Shown here: piece by piece, positions 19,304-28,312 of the stretch
Position numbering within the stretch: the stretch's first letter is position 1
How the letters are laid out: each line of letters opens with the position of its first letter
From: Haliovirga abyssi
GTDB lineage: Bacteria > Fusobacteriota > Fusobacteriia > Fusobacteriales > Haliovirgaceae
Length of the DNA stretch: 64,000 nucleotides
Direction: 5' to 3'
NCBI RefSeq assembly: GCF_030295325.1
Contig: NZ_AP027059.1
Span: 2,104,637-2,168,636 of the forward strand
Position numbers and translations under genes: made by a program
Notes under the pieces: generated by a model
Told to the model about the DNA's origin: nothing
The model's database searches: none
What the model saw: the letters and a program-made list of their open reading frames with translations, nothing else

Positions 19304-21094
19304 TTATTTTAATTTACTTTTTAAATCTTCATCCAAAATTTCAACTTTTACTTTTGGTCCTAATTCTTTTTTTAATTTAGATATTTTATCAGCAACTTTT
19401 TCATTTAAAAAATTATAAATAACTTCATCTTTTTTCTCCTCTAAAGTAGCTGCTTTAAATGGAGTATAACCTGTAAGATTTAATATATAATCCCCTTTAT
19501 CTGTAGATATTACTTTAAAATCTCCTTTTTTCATTTTAAATAGTTCTTCAGTTAATTTTTTATCGTATCCTACACCAGCTATATATCCACCTTTTTCTAT
19601 TGAATCTATCTCTTTTTTAGTAGAAGCTTCTGAGTATTTTTTCATAGCTTCATCTATTTTTATTTTTCCTGATTGTATATCTTTTAATATACCATTTGCT
19701 TTTTTAGTTAATTCTTCTTTTGTTTTAGCTCCTACATCTTCTTTTATTAAAATATGACTTGCTTTTACTTTTTTATCTTTTGTATTAATATCTTCTACTT
19801 TTATTATATGATACCCAAATTGTGTTTTTACTACTTCAGGATAAACTTTTCCTTTTTCTCCCTTAAATGCAGCATCTGCAAATTCTTTAACCATTTGTTT
19901 TTGCGTGAACCATCCAAGTTCCCCACCATTAGGTCCACTTGGTCCTTCAGAATATTTCTTAGCTAACTCTGAAAATTTTGTTTTTCCTGCTAAAGCTTCT
20001 TTTAATATTTTTTCTGCTTTTGCCTTTGCTGCTGCTTTATCTGCATCACTTGGTTTTAATTTTAATAATATAATATTTGCTTTTGCTGTTTCTTTTTGAT
20101 CATATTTAGAATGATTTTTATTAAAATATTCTTTTAAATCCTTATCACTATATTTATAATTTTTTCTAATACTTTTTTTTAATTTTTCTCCCAAATCAGC
20201 TATTTGATCACTTACAACATAATTTTCATTAGTTTCTTCACCTGATTTTATTGCCTCTTGAGCTAAAGCTACATTTTCTTTTAAAGCTTCTAATGCTTTT
20301 TTATATGCATCTGCTTCATCTTTTGCTCCAAATAATCTTTTTGAAAATACTGTAGTTAAAAAATACATATTATCAATAGTATAATTTCCTGCTTTAATAA
20401 CATCTTTATTCAAATATTTATTATAATATGCTTCCATTATTTCTATATTTGTGGCTTCTAATTTATCAGCTAACCATTTACTATAATATTTTTGAGATAG
20501 TGTGTCCTTTAACTCTTTTTCTATTCCCTTTTTTTCATCTGCATATTTTTTACCTTTATATCTCCCAAATTTATTATTTTCATAATATTCTTTCACTTTA
20601 GTTTCTGGAAGTTTATATTCAGCTTTTACAGCTTTTTTTACTTTATTTGCTAATGTTTCATCTTTTATATCTTTTTTCAAATCAGCAATAGTCAACCCTT
20701 GATATTTTAATATTGTTCTTAATTGTTTTTGACTTGTAATCCCAGAAGTAGCTTTGTTATAAGCTGCTCTAAATTCTTTTCCTGACAACTTTACTTTTAA
20801 TTTTTTTGCAGATTCAATTAAAATTTCTTGTTCTATAATCCCATTAAAAGTCATAACTTTTACAATTTCAGGATCGACCTTATCTTTATAATACTGTCTA
20901 TAACTATTTATACTATTTTCGAAAAGCCTTTCTACTTTTGTAACCTCAATTTTTTTCTTTCCAACTTTTACGGCAAATCTTTTGTTCACGCTACCTATTG
21001 TTCCTGCTGCTCCAATAAAAAATACTGATATAACAAATGCGATAGTAAGTACCCAAATTACTGGTTTTAATGTTTTTCTAAGTTTTCTTATCAC
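19304..21094 (-). CDS. Membrane-anchored peptidyl-prolyl isomerase, PpiD/SurA-like
   Basis: This 596-residue protein has one N-terminal TM helix (about residues 13-35, VIWVLTIAFVISVFFIG), a SurA_N-like helical chaperone part and two parvulin-type rotamase domains. The first (about 330-440) is well kept, with FSELAKKYSEGPSGPNGG, LGWF and QFGYHIIKV. The second (about 445-560) begins with KASHILI and has the weaker GGYIAGVGYD. It probably folds or releases exported proteins at the outer face of the inner membrane. It is a single gene between a TATAAT promoter and a terminator. PrsA-like secretion foldases share the domain but are usually lipoproteins, so PpiD-like is preferred. Confidence 0.88.
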   Translation of the reverse strand: MIRKLRKTLKPVIWVLTIAFVISVFFIGAAGTIGSVNKRFAVKVGKKKIEVTKVERLFENSINSYRQYYKDKVDPEIVKVMTFNGIIEQEILIESAKKLKVKLSGKEFRAAYNKATSGITSQKQLRTILKYQGLTIADLKKDIKDETLANKVKKAVKAEYKLPETKVKEYYENNKFGRYKGKKYADEKKGIEKELKDTLSQKYYSKWLADKLEATNIEIMEAYYNKYLNKDVIKAGNYTIDNMYFLTTVFSKRLFGAKDEADAYKKALEALKENVALAQEAIKSGEETNENYVVSDQIADLGEKLKKSIRKNYKYSDKDLKEYFNKNHSKYDQKETAKANIILLKLKPSDADKAAAKAKAEKILKEALAGKTKFSELAKKYSEGPSGPNGGELGWFTQKQMVKEFADAAFKGEKGKVYPEVVKTQFGYHIIKVEDINTKDKKVKASHILIKEDVGAKTKEELTKKANGILKDIQSGKIKIDEAMKKYSEASTKKEIDSIEKGGYIAGVGYDKKLTEELFKMKKGDFKVISTDKGDYILNLTGYTPFKAATLEEKKDEVIYNFLNEKVADKISKLKKELGPKVKVEILDEDLKSKLK

Positions 21095-21128
21095 TTTTTT
21101 GCCTCCTATTCTATTATTTTTGTACCAT

Positions 21129-21157
21129 ATTATAGCAATTCATGGGCTATTTTTCAA
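21129..21157 (-). promoter_or_regulatory. Promoter of the PpiD/SurA-like gene
   Basis: Minus strand TTGAAA, 17-nt spacer, TATAAT, about 35 nt before the start codon. Confidence 0.78.
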
Positions 21158-21246
21158 CTAATATTTTTATTAATTTTTTTTAATTTAAATTTATTACAAA
21201 TTTTTACTATAATCACTCTTTTATAATCACTTTAAAATTCCTCATA

Positions 21247-21348
21247 AAGAACGTTTAAAAAATAATGTTCTCATATTTTGTTATAAAAACGCTTAAAACA
21301 TTGCGTATTTTAAAACAAAACGGGAATGTTATTTTTAAGCCATTCCTA
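21247..21348. repeat. Family A palindromic repeat, copy 1
   Basis: Ends AAGAACGTTTAAAAAATAA and TTATTTTTAAGCCATTCCT are imperfect inverses and enclose TTTTGTTATAAAAACGC facing GCGTATTTTAAAACAAAA. The whole 100 bp can form one long hairpin. It follows the argG 3' end. Confidence 0.9.
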
Positions 21349-21355
21349 AAGCACA

Positions 21356-21386
21356 TTTAGGGAAAAGCCACGTGCTTTTCCCTAAA
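21356..21386 (-). terminator. Hairpin after argG
   Basis: Perfect 12-bp stem TTAGGGAAAAGC / GCTTTTCCCTAA about 15 nt after the argG stop. The T run behind it is weak, so it may be a terminator or an RNA 3'-end stabiliser. Confidence 0.7.
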
Positions 21387-21401
21387 TACAATCTTTTCTA
21401 T

Positions 21402-22619
21402 CTATTTTTTCTTATTTTTTAACATTGCTCTTACTTTTAACGGCAATCCAAATAATCTTATAAATCCATTAGCATCTTTTTGATCATATAATTCTGTATC
21501 TGCAAATGATGCAATCTCCTCAGAATATAAAGAATAATCTGATTTTGTACCTGCCAATACTATATTTCCTTTATATAGTTTCAATTTTACTGTTCCAGTT
21601 ACTGTTTCTTGAGTAACATTTACAAAAGCATCTAACGATTCTCTTAATGGAGTAAACCAAGTCCCATTATAAACTATTTCTGCATATTTTTTAGATATTA
21701 ATTCTTTATAATGTAAAGTTTCTTTATCCAAACAAAGTCTTTCCAATTCATTATGTGCATAATAAAGAATTGTTCCACCTGGAGTTTCATATACTCCACG
21801 AGATTTCATTCCTACTAATCTGTTTTCCACCATATCTATTTGACCAATTGCATTTTCTCCACCTATTTTATTTAATTTATCCATTAATTCTACTGCACCT
21901 AATTTTTCTCCATCAATAGATACAGGCTCTCCTTTTTCAAATCCTATTTCTATATATGTAGGCTTATCTGGTGCTTCTTCTATTGTTTTTGATAACATAA
22001 ATATATTATCTTTTGGTTCATTATAAGGATTTTCTAAATCTCCACCTTCATGAGATATATGCCATAAATTTCTATCTCTTGAATAAATTTTCTCTTTTGT
22101 TTGCTCCAATGGTATCTTTCTCTCTTTTGCATAATCAATAGCTGCTTCTCTTGATGTTAATGTCCATTTATCATCTTTCCAAGGAGCTATTATTTTTAAT
22201 TCTGGATTTAATGCCATATATCCAAGCTCAAATCTAACTTGATCATTTCCTTTTCCAGTAGCTCCATGTGCTACTGCATCTGCTCCCTCTTTTAATGCTA
22301 TTTCAACTTGTTTTTTAGCTATTAATGGTCTTGCAAATGAAGTTCCCAACAAATATTTCCCTTCATAAACTGCACCTGCTTTAAGTGTTGGCCATACATA
22401 TTCTTTTAAGAATTCTTCTCTCAAATCCTCTATATAAATTTTAATTGCTCCTGTTTCTATTGCTTTTTCATTTAAATGGTCTAGCTCTTCGCCCTGCCCT
22501 AAGTCAGCAGCAAAAGCTATAACTTCACAACCATAATTTTCTTTTAACCACGGTATCATTACTGAGGTATCTAATCCTCCAGAATATGCAAGTACAACTT
22601 TTTTTATTTTTTTATCCAT
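21402..22619 (-). CDS. argG: Argininosuccinate synthase
   Basis: This 405-residue enzyme joins citrulline and aspartate with ATP in arginine synthesis. It shows the N-type ATP pyrophosphatase loop AYSGGLDTS (about residue 10), [13 protein letters not shown] (about 117) and [17 protein letters not shown] (about 175), all as in ArgG. Length is normal. It is the last gene of the run ilvE-argF-argG. A Family A palindrome separates it from argF, so the two may be one mRNA with a processing hairpin. No argH lies in the window. Confidence 0.97.
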   Translation of the reverse strand: MDKKIKKVVLAYSGGLDTSVMIPWLKENYGCEVIAFAADLGQGEELDHLNEKAIETGAIKIYIEDLREEFLKEYVWPTLKAGAVYEGKYLLGTSFARPLIAKKQVEIALKEGADAVAHGATGKGNDQVRFELGYMALNPELKIIAPWKDDKWTLTSREAAIDYAKERKIPLEQTKEKIYSRDRNLWHISHEGGDLENPYNEPKDNIFMLSKTIEEAPDKPTYIEIGFEKGEPVSIDGEKLGAVELMDKLNKIGGENAIGQIDMVENRLVGMKSRGVYETPGGTILYYAHNELERLCLDKETLHYKELISKKYAEIVYNGTWFTPLRESLDAFVNVTQETVTGTVKLKLYKGNIVLAGTKSDYSLYSEEIASFADTELYDQKDANGFIRLFGLPLKVRAMLKNKKK

Positions 22620-22669
22620 TTTTTACCCTCCAAATTTATTTTTGATAAATTTAAGCTCTAACACAACTC

Positions 22670-22770
22670 AAGAACGTTTAAAAAATAATGTTCTCATATT
22701 TTGTTATAAAAACGCTTAAAACATTGCGTATTTTATAACAAAATGGGAATGTTATTTTTAAGCCATTCCT
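22670..22770. repeat. Family A palindromic repeat, copy 2
   Basis: Starts AAGAACGTTTAAAAAATAATG and ends TTATTTTTAAGCCATTCCT; nearly identical to copy 1. It fills the argF-argG gap. Confidence 0.9.
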
Positions 22771-22792
22771 AAAAGCCCTTCTTTTTCTTAAT

Positions 22793-23728
22793 TTATCCCA
22801 TTATCAAAGCCATTATTGCTTTTTGTGCATGAAGTCTGTTTTCTGCTTCATCAAAAACAACTGATTGTGCTCCTTCTAATACCTCATCAGTAATCTCTTC
22901 CCCTCTATGAGCTGGTAAACAATGCATAACTATAGCATTTTCTTTTGCCATTCCTAATACTTTTGAATTTATTTGATAATCTTTCAAATCTTCAAATCTT
23001 TTTTTCATCTCTTCTTCTTTTCCCATGCTAACCCATATATCAGTATATAAAGCATCAGAACCTTTCACAGCTTCCTCTATATTGTCAGTGATAACTATTT
23101 TAGCTCCTGATTTTTTAGCAAATTTATTTGCTGTTGCTAAAATTTCATCTGTTGGTTGATATCCTTTTGGACATGCCAAAGATATATCAATTCCCATAAT
23201 ACTACTTCCAATTAATAAAGAGTTTGCAACATTAGCAGCATCTCCTATATATGCTATTTTTAATCCTTCTAATTTATGAAATTTTTCTCTCATAGTTTGA
23301 AAATCTGCCATAATTTGGCAAGGATGAAATTCATCTGTAAGTGCATTTATCACTGGTACATCTGAATATTTAGCCATCTCTTCTACAATCTCTTGTCCAT
23401 AAGTTCTTATCATTATTCCATCTACATATCTTGATAAAACTCTTGATGTATCTGCAATTGTTTCGCCTCTCCCTATTTGAATATCTCTAGAACTCAAATG
23501 AAGAGCTTCTCCACCTAATTGAGCCATTCCAACCTCAAATGATACTCTTGTTCTAGTAGATGATTTCTCAAATATCATTGCTAAAGTTTTTCCTTTTAAC
23601 ATCTCTTCTCTTATGCCTATTTTATGTCTCATTTTAATAAAATCTGCTGTATCTAAAATTTGAATTAATTCTTCCTTTGTAAAATCTTCTAATTTCAAAA
23701 AATGTCTTCCCTTTAAACTAACTGCCAT
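22793..23728 (-). CDS. argF: Ornithine carbamoyltransferase
   Basis: This 311-residue enzyme makes citrulline from ornithine and carbamoyl phosphate. Signatures are the carbamoyl-phosphate loop SSTRTRVSFE (about 55), HPCQIMAD (about 136) and the ornithine-binding MHCLPAHRGEE (about 268). Next to argG it is more likely biosynthetic (ArgF) than the catabolic arcB form. It starts 20 bp after ilvE and is co-transcribed with it. Confidence 0.96.
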   Translation of the reverse strand: MAVSLKGRHFLKLEDFTKEELIQILDTADFIKMRHKIGIREEMLKGKTLAMIFEKSSTRTRVSFEVGMAQLGGEALHLSSRDIQIGRGETIADTSRVLSRYVDGIMIRTYGQEIVEEMAKYSDVPVINALTDEFHPCQIMADFQTMREKFHKLEGLKIAYIGDAANVANSLLIGSSIMGIDISLACPKGYQPTDEILATANKFAKKSGAKIVITDNIEEAVKGSDALYTDIWVSMGKEEEMKKRFEDLKDYQINSKVLGMAKENAIVMHCLPAHRGEEITDEVLEGAQSVVFDEAENRLHAQKAIMALIMG

Positions 23729-23748
23729 ATTGTATCACTCCTTATTTT

Positions 23749-24672
23749 TTAAACATTATTTATAAATGTCAACCATCCATATTTATCTTCTTCTCTTCCT
23801 TCTACTATATCAAAAAATCTTTTTTGAATTTTTTCTGTTATAGCTCCTCTTTCCCCTGTTCCAATCACTATTTTATCTACACTACTTACTGGTGTAACTT
23901 CTGCTGCTGTCCCAGTAAAGAATAGTTCATCTGCTATATATAGCATTTCCCTTGGTATCCCTTGTTCTCTTATTTCATACCCTAAATCATTTGCTATTTT
24001 AATAATAGAATCTCTAGTAATTCCAGGTAAAGCTGATCCATTCATAGCTGGAGTATAAATAATCCCATTTTTTATTACAAACAGATTTTCTCCGCTTCCT
24101 TCACTTACATATCCATTATAATCTAAAGCAATCCCTTCATCATATCCATCTTCTAAAGCTTCCATTTTTATCAATTGAGAACTTAAATAATTTCCACTTG
24201 CTTTTGCCATAGTTGGCATTGTATCTGGTGCAAGCCTTCTCCAAGAAGATATTTTAACTTTTACCCCTTTTTTCATTGCCTCTTCTCCAAGATATTTCCC
24301 CCATGTCCAAGCAGCAATCATTACATCAACAGGGCAAGTTTTAGGATTTACTCCTAATTGATTATATCCTCTATATACAAGTGGTCTTATATATGCTTCT
24401 TCTAAATTATTAATATTTAATGTATCCATCATTGCTTTATTAACTTCTTCTTTAGTAAATGGAACCTCTGTTCTATATATTTTAGCACTATCAAATAGCC
24501 TATCTGTATGTTCTTTCAACCTAAATATTGCACTTCCTTTAGGAGTTTTATAACACCTTATTCCTTCAAAAAAACCTGATCCATAATGCAAAACGTGTGA
24601 AAGTACATGTACTTTTGCCTCATCATGTTCTACAAATTTTCCATTCATCCAAATCTTACCACTATCTATCAT
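23749..24672 (-). CDS. ilvE: Branched-chain amino acid aminotransferase
   Basis: This 307-residue PLP class IV aminotransferase performs the last step of Val/Leu/Ile synthesis. It has the [20 protein letters not shown] start, GSGFFEGIR (about 33), the PLP-lysine region [15 protein letters not shown] and [11 protein letters not shown], and the EGSGENLFV motif (about 191). Length is standard. It begins 80 bp downstream of the sensor kinase gene and precedes argF by 20 bp, linking branched-chain and arginine synthesis in one transcript. Confidence 0.95.
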   Translation of the reverse strand: MIDSGKIWMNGKFVEHDEAKVHVLSHVLHYGSGFFEGIRCYKTPKGSAIFRLKEHTDRLFDSAKIYRTEVPFTKEEVNKAMMDTLNINNLEEAYIRPLVYRGYNQLGVNPKTCPVDVMIAAWTWGKYLGEEAMKKGVKVKISSWRRLAPDTMPTMAKASGNYLSSQLIKMEALEDGYDEGIALDYNGYVSEGSGENLFVIKNGIIYTPAMNGSALPGITRDSIIKIANDLGYEIREQGIPREMLYIADELFFTGTAAEVTPVSSVDKIVIGTGERGAITEKIQKRFFDIVEGREEDKYGWLTFINNV

Positions 24673-24751
24673 CTTTATTATCCCCTTTCAAGAATTTGTA
24701 CTACTATTATATCACACCATTTTTCTTTTTTCAATCTAAATATTTTTGCTT

Positions 24752-26086
24752 TTATATTGGCAAATACAATCTAAATTCAGTTCCTCTATTAACTTCTGAT
24801 TCGACTTCTATATACCCATTATGACTTTCTATTATCTGCTTACAAATAGCTAATCCTAATCCAGTTCCTGTAGATTTTGTAGTATAAAAAGGCTCAAATA
24901 TCTCTTTTATTATCTCTTTTGGAATCCCACTTCCATTATCTTCTATTTTTATTTCAATATAACTATCAATTTTCACAACTCTCACCTTAATCTTTTTATC
25001 ATCTCTTTTCTTTAATGCTTCCATACTATTATTTATCAAATTAATCAAAACTTCCTTTATCTTTTCATTATCTAAAGATACTATCTTATTTTCCGCTAAT
25101 TCATAACTTAATTCCACTATTCTTTCATCATATAAATAAACAATATCTTTCATAAATTCAAATAAATTAACCTCATTCTTTTCTATTTTAATACCCTTTG
25201 TATATTCCAATATTTCATTTGATAATTTTTTCAATCTATTCGTTTCCTCTTTTAATACTTCAGAATATTTTCGTAACTTTTCATCATTAATTATTTCTAA
25301 TTTTTCTAATCTAAATTGCAAAAGCTGCAACATTCCGCTAATTGAATTTAAAGGATTTTTTATCTCATGTACTATTTTTGCAGCCATATTCCCAACTAAT
25401 TCTAACCTAGTTTTTCTAAATTTATTTATAACCAACATTCTATTATGAATGACTAATCCCAATTGCATTCCTACTACTTTCAAAAAATTAACTTCATCTA
25501 TTTCAAAAATCTTATTATTCTCTCTCTCGCTTAAATTTATAACACCAATAATATCATTTCCATGTTTTATGGGTATCGATGCAAATGAATTACTATTATA
25601 GCTCATTTTGTTTTTCATATTCAAATCCAATTCTATATCTTTTGCATAGATTATTTCTCCTTTTTCATATACTTTTCCTGCAATTCCTTCTCCAGGAATT
25701 ATTCTTATTTTATTTTTTATATTTTCATCTATCCCCAAAGAGCCAGCTATAAATAATTTTCCATCATCGCCTAACAATAATATACTTCCTTTTTTAGATT
25801 TAAACAGTTCAGAAATAATAGAAATTACTTCATCAAATATATCTTTATACTCTTCACTTCCATTAACAATATAACTTATTTTAAATAACACTTCTTTTCT
25901 TACTAACTCATTTTCTATATATTCATATTTTTTTTCTAATCTATTTTCTAATTCTGAAATTTTTAGAGTTTTTGTATCTTTTTCTAAAAATTTTGAAGAT
26001 AATTTTATAACTCTATTTTTTAATTTAAGATATATTTTTATAAGTAATATTATTATTATTAATTCTATAATCATAATTATTAACAT
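24752..26086 (-). CDS. Orphan sensor histidine kinase with GAF domain
   Basis: The 444-residue protein has an N-terminal TM helix (about residues 2-20), a short coiled coil, a GAF domain (about 60-205, with the GEGIAGKVYEKGE motif) and a kinase core: H-box KIVHEIKNPLN (His 240), N-box NLINNSMEAL, G1 DNGSGIPKEI, G2 GTGLGLAI. With no periplasmic loop it probably senses a cytoplasmic ligand. No response regulator gene is adjacent. It has its own TATAAT promoter and may read into ilvE-argF-argG. Confidence 0.93.
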   Translation of the reverse strand: MLIIMIIELIIIILLIKIYLKLKNRVIKLSSKFLEKDTKTLKISELENRLEKKYEYIENELVRKEVLFKISYIVNGSEEYKDIFDEVISIISELFKSKKGSILLLGDDGKLFIAGSLGIDENIKNKIRIIPGEGIAGKVYEKGEIIYAKDIELDLNMKNKMSYNSNSFASIPIKHGNDIIGVINLSERENNKIFEIDEVNFLKVVGMQLGLVIHNRMLVINKFRKTRLELVGNMAAKIVHEIKNPLNSISGMLQLLQFRLEKLEIINDEKLRKYSEVLKEETNRLKKLSNEILEYTKGIKIEKNEVNLFEFMKDIVYLYDERIVELSYELAENKIVSLDNEKIKEVLINLINNSMEALKKRDDKKIKVRVVKIDSYIEIKIEDNGSGIPKEIIKEIFEPFYTTKSTGTGLGLAICKQIIESHNGYIEVESEVNRGTEFRLYLPI

Positions 26087-26123
26087 TTATACGCCCCCAT
26101 TTTTTTATAATATTCAATATTTA

Positions 26124-26152
26124 ATTATACTCTATATTAATTCCAATTTCAA
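26124..26152 (-). promoter_or_regulatory. Promoter of the sensor kinase gene
   Basis: Minus strand TTGAAA, 17-nt spacer, TATAAT, about 40 nt before the start. Confidence 0.75.
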
Positions 26153-26164
26153 ATAAAAAAATGA

Positions 26165-26200
26165 TGTATCTTATTTTCTAAATAAATTTATAATTTCCTA
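26165..26200. repeat. Half copy of Family B repeat
   Basis: CTTATTTTCTAAATAAATTTATAATTTCCTA matches the right end of the Family B copies at 29886-29918 and 59572-59602. It abuts a Family A copy. Confidence 0.6.
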
Positions 26201-26202
26201 CT

Positions 26203-26305
26203 AAGGAACGTTTAAAAAATAAGTTTCTTCTATTTTGTTATAAAAACGCTTAAATTATTGCGTATTTTAAAACAAAATGGGGATGTTATTTTTAAGCCAT
26301 TCCTA
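26203..26305. repeat. Family A palindromic repeat, copy 3
   Basis: Starts AAGGAACGTTTAAAAAATAAG and ends TTATTTTTAAGCCATTCCT, with the same ATAAAAACGC / GCGTATTTTAAAACAAAA core. It lies between the amylase terminator and the sensor kinase promoter region. Confidence 0.9.
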
Positions 26306-26310
26306 AATAA

Positions 26311-26345
26311 AAAAAGCTACTAACTTTTCAATTAGTAGCTTTTTT
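26311..26345 (-). terminator. Terminator of the alpha-amylase gene
   Basis: AAAAAGCTACTAA / TTAGTAGCTTTTT stem and T run just after the stop at 26349. Confidence 0.93.
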
Positions 26346-26348
26346 ATA

Positions 26349-28139
26349 TTATTCTTGTACCCAAACTGATGCAGAACCTCCATTTACTTTAAATTCTCCC
26401 CATCCATCTGAATTTGTATAAACTTTATCTGTCCTATTTCCTAAGTAATCATAAAATACTGCATTTGGTCTTCCTACGTCCATCCATTTACTTCCAGAAC
26501 CGCCATCAGTTAATATAACTGCCATAGCTTTAGAATGTGTTGCATCTCCTAATCTTGTCCAACCTATTACATCCCAATTATCCAAATAATCTTTTTGCAC
26601 TCCATAAGCATATAATTTTCTTGCTTTTATAATTTTACTCAAATTTGAAACAGGTGCCATATTTATATTATGCCCTTTATCAGTATAACTTGCTCCATAT
26701 ACATCTGGATAAAATACGCATGGATATCCTTCTTGTCTTAATAATATTATTGAATAAGCTAATGGTTTAAACCACCATTCCACAGGCGACTCTAAAGCTT
26801 GTAACGGTTGTGTATCGTGATTATCAACTATTGTCACTGCTTTGCTTGGATTATCTTTCATTAGAGTTCCATTTAAAATGTTTCTCATATCATAATTTCC
26901 ATTTGATTTTGAAGCACTATAAAAATTCATATGTAACGGTGCATCAAATAATGATATAACCCCTGATGTTTTTGTAATATAATTTTCTAATTTACCTACA
27001 TCATAGTTCCAATATTCTCCAACTGTGAATAATTCTTTTCCTGTTGCACTTCTTTCATAATTTACCCAATCTTTAAAAAAGCTAAATTTTATATGTTTTA
27101 CTGCATCAAGTCTAAATCCATCAACTCCCGTTGTGTCTACATACCATTTTCCCCAATTTTTAAGTTCTTGAACCACTTCTGGATGATCCATATCCAGATC
27201 AGCATACATTAAATAATCATAATTTCCATTTTCTCCATCTACTTCCCAATCCCAGCCTTTTCCTGTTCCGTCAAATCTAAAAATAGCTTTTTCTTTTGCA
27301 CTATCATCCCAATCCACTCCATCAAAGTGGTACCATCTCCATTTAAATGAAGAATATTTATTGTTTCTTCCAGGAAAATCAAATTTTGTCCATGCACTTA
27401 TCATTCTAGTTCCTAATTCTAAATTTCTATTATTCCAATCCACTTTTGTTGCTTCTACTGTTTCTGTAGCATCTGCTCCTCCACGATGATTAAAAACTAT
27501 ATCTCCATAAACTTGCAATCCTGCACTATGAGCATTACTAATAGCATTTATATACTGATCTTTAGTCCCATATTTTGTTCTAATAGTTCCTTTTTGATTA
27601 AATTCTCCCAAGTCATACATATCATAAACCCCATACCCTACATCTGATGCTCCACCTGCTCCTTTATATGCTGGTGGAAGCCAAAGAGCTGTAATTCCCA
27701 TCTTAGATAGATTAGAAGCCTCTGTTGAAACTTTATTCCATAAACTTCCATCTGCAGGATAATACCAATGAAAATATTGCATCATTGTTCCATTTATTGC
27801 AGTTGGTGTTGGCGCTGGTGCAGGTTCTGTAACTTCTGTAACTGAAATATTATGAGTGTCATCATAAAATGTAATTTTATATGTCTTATAATCAGTTACT
27901 TGATAATCTTGTGCTGGATAATTTTCACTCCAGTCTCCATAATGGTCAATTTTAAATCTTGCTGGTGAACTTTCCCCATTAAATGTCACCTCTGTTTGCC
28001 ATGTGTTTGTTGAAATTTTGCTCATAGCTGTTGTTCCCCAACCATTTGCTGTACCTCTAAAATATGCTTGAGTCCATTCAGATCCACTTGCTATAAAAGT
28101 CATTAAAACCAATAAAATACCTACATAAATTTTCCTCAT
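26349..28139 (-). CDS. Secreted alpha-amylase, GH13 (subfamily 5-like), with N-terminal starch-binding-like domain
   Basis: This 596-residue enzyme hydrolyses alpha-1,4-glucans outside the cytoplasm. A signal peptide (about 1-19) leads into a beta domain (about 20-105, FRGTANGWG) resembling starch-binding modules, then a Pro/Ala/Thr linker and the GH13 barrel. Catalytic residues are visible: nucleophile Asp 345 (GFRLDAVKH), acid Glu 375 (GEYWNYD), Asp 442 (VDNHDTQ); the DIVFNHRGGADATE segment is typical of the liquefying-type GH13_5. A C-terminal beta domain ends in VWVQE. Monocistronic, with promoter and terminator. Confidence 0.93.
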   Translation of the reverse strand: MRKIYVGILLVLMTFIASGSEWTQAYFRGTANGWGTTAMSKISTNTWQTEVTFNGESSPARFKIDHYGDWSENYPAQDYQVTDYKTYKITFYDDTHNISVTEVTEPAPAPTPTAINGTMMQYFHWYYPADGSLWNKVSTEASNLSKMGITALWLPPAYKGAGGASDVGYGVYDMYDLGEFNQKGTIRTKYGTKDQYINAISNAHSAGLQVYGDIVFNHRGGADATETVEATKVDWNNRNLELGTRMISAWTKFDFPGRNNKYSSFKWRWYHFDGVDWDDSAKEKAIFRFDGTGKGWDWEVDGENGNYDYLMYADLDMDHPEVVQELKNWGKWYVDTTGVDGFRLDAVKHIKFSFFKDWVNYERSATGKELFTVGEYWNYDVGKLENYITKTSGVISLFDAPLHMNFYSASKSNGNYDMRNILNGTLMKDNPSKAVTIVDNHDTQPLQALESPVEWWFKPLAYSIILLRQEGYPCVFYPDVYGASYTDKGHNINMAPVSNLSKIIKARKLYAYGVQKDYLDNWDVIGWTRLGDATHSKAMAVILTDGGSGSKWMDVGRPNAVFYDYLGNRTDKVYTNSDGWGEFKVNGGSASVWVQE

Positions 28140-28179
28140 TTTTAATTTCCCCTTTCATTTTTTCATTCTCCCTAATATA

Positions 28180-28208
28180 TTTATACCACCTTTTTTATGT
28201 TTTGTCAA
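28180..28208 (-). promoter_or_regulatory. Promoter of the alpha-amylase gene
   Basis: Minus strand TTGACA, 17-nt spacer, TATAAA, about 40 nt before the start. Confidence 0.8.
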
Positions 28209-28287
28209 CAACTTTGGTTAATTTTTAATCTTTTTATGCTCTTTTTCTTCTCTGTGTCCTGTTTGCGGACGTAATTTTTTATTTTTA

Positions 28288-28312
28288 TAAAAAAATAAGC
28301 TACACTTTATAC
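28288..28312. repeat. Left part of an IS-split Family B repeat
   Basis: AAAAAATAAGCTACACTTTAT equals the left end of the intact copy at 59466; the rest continues after the IS at 29789. Confidence 0.8.

Noticed and set aside
21247-26305. CRISPR array suggested by regularly recurring Family A units
   Set aside because: Units are kilobases apart, about 100 bp long and have no spacers; no cas genes are present.
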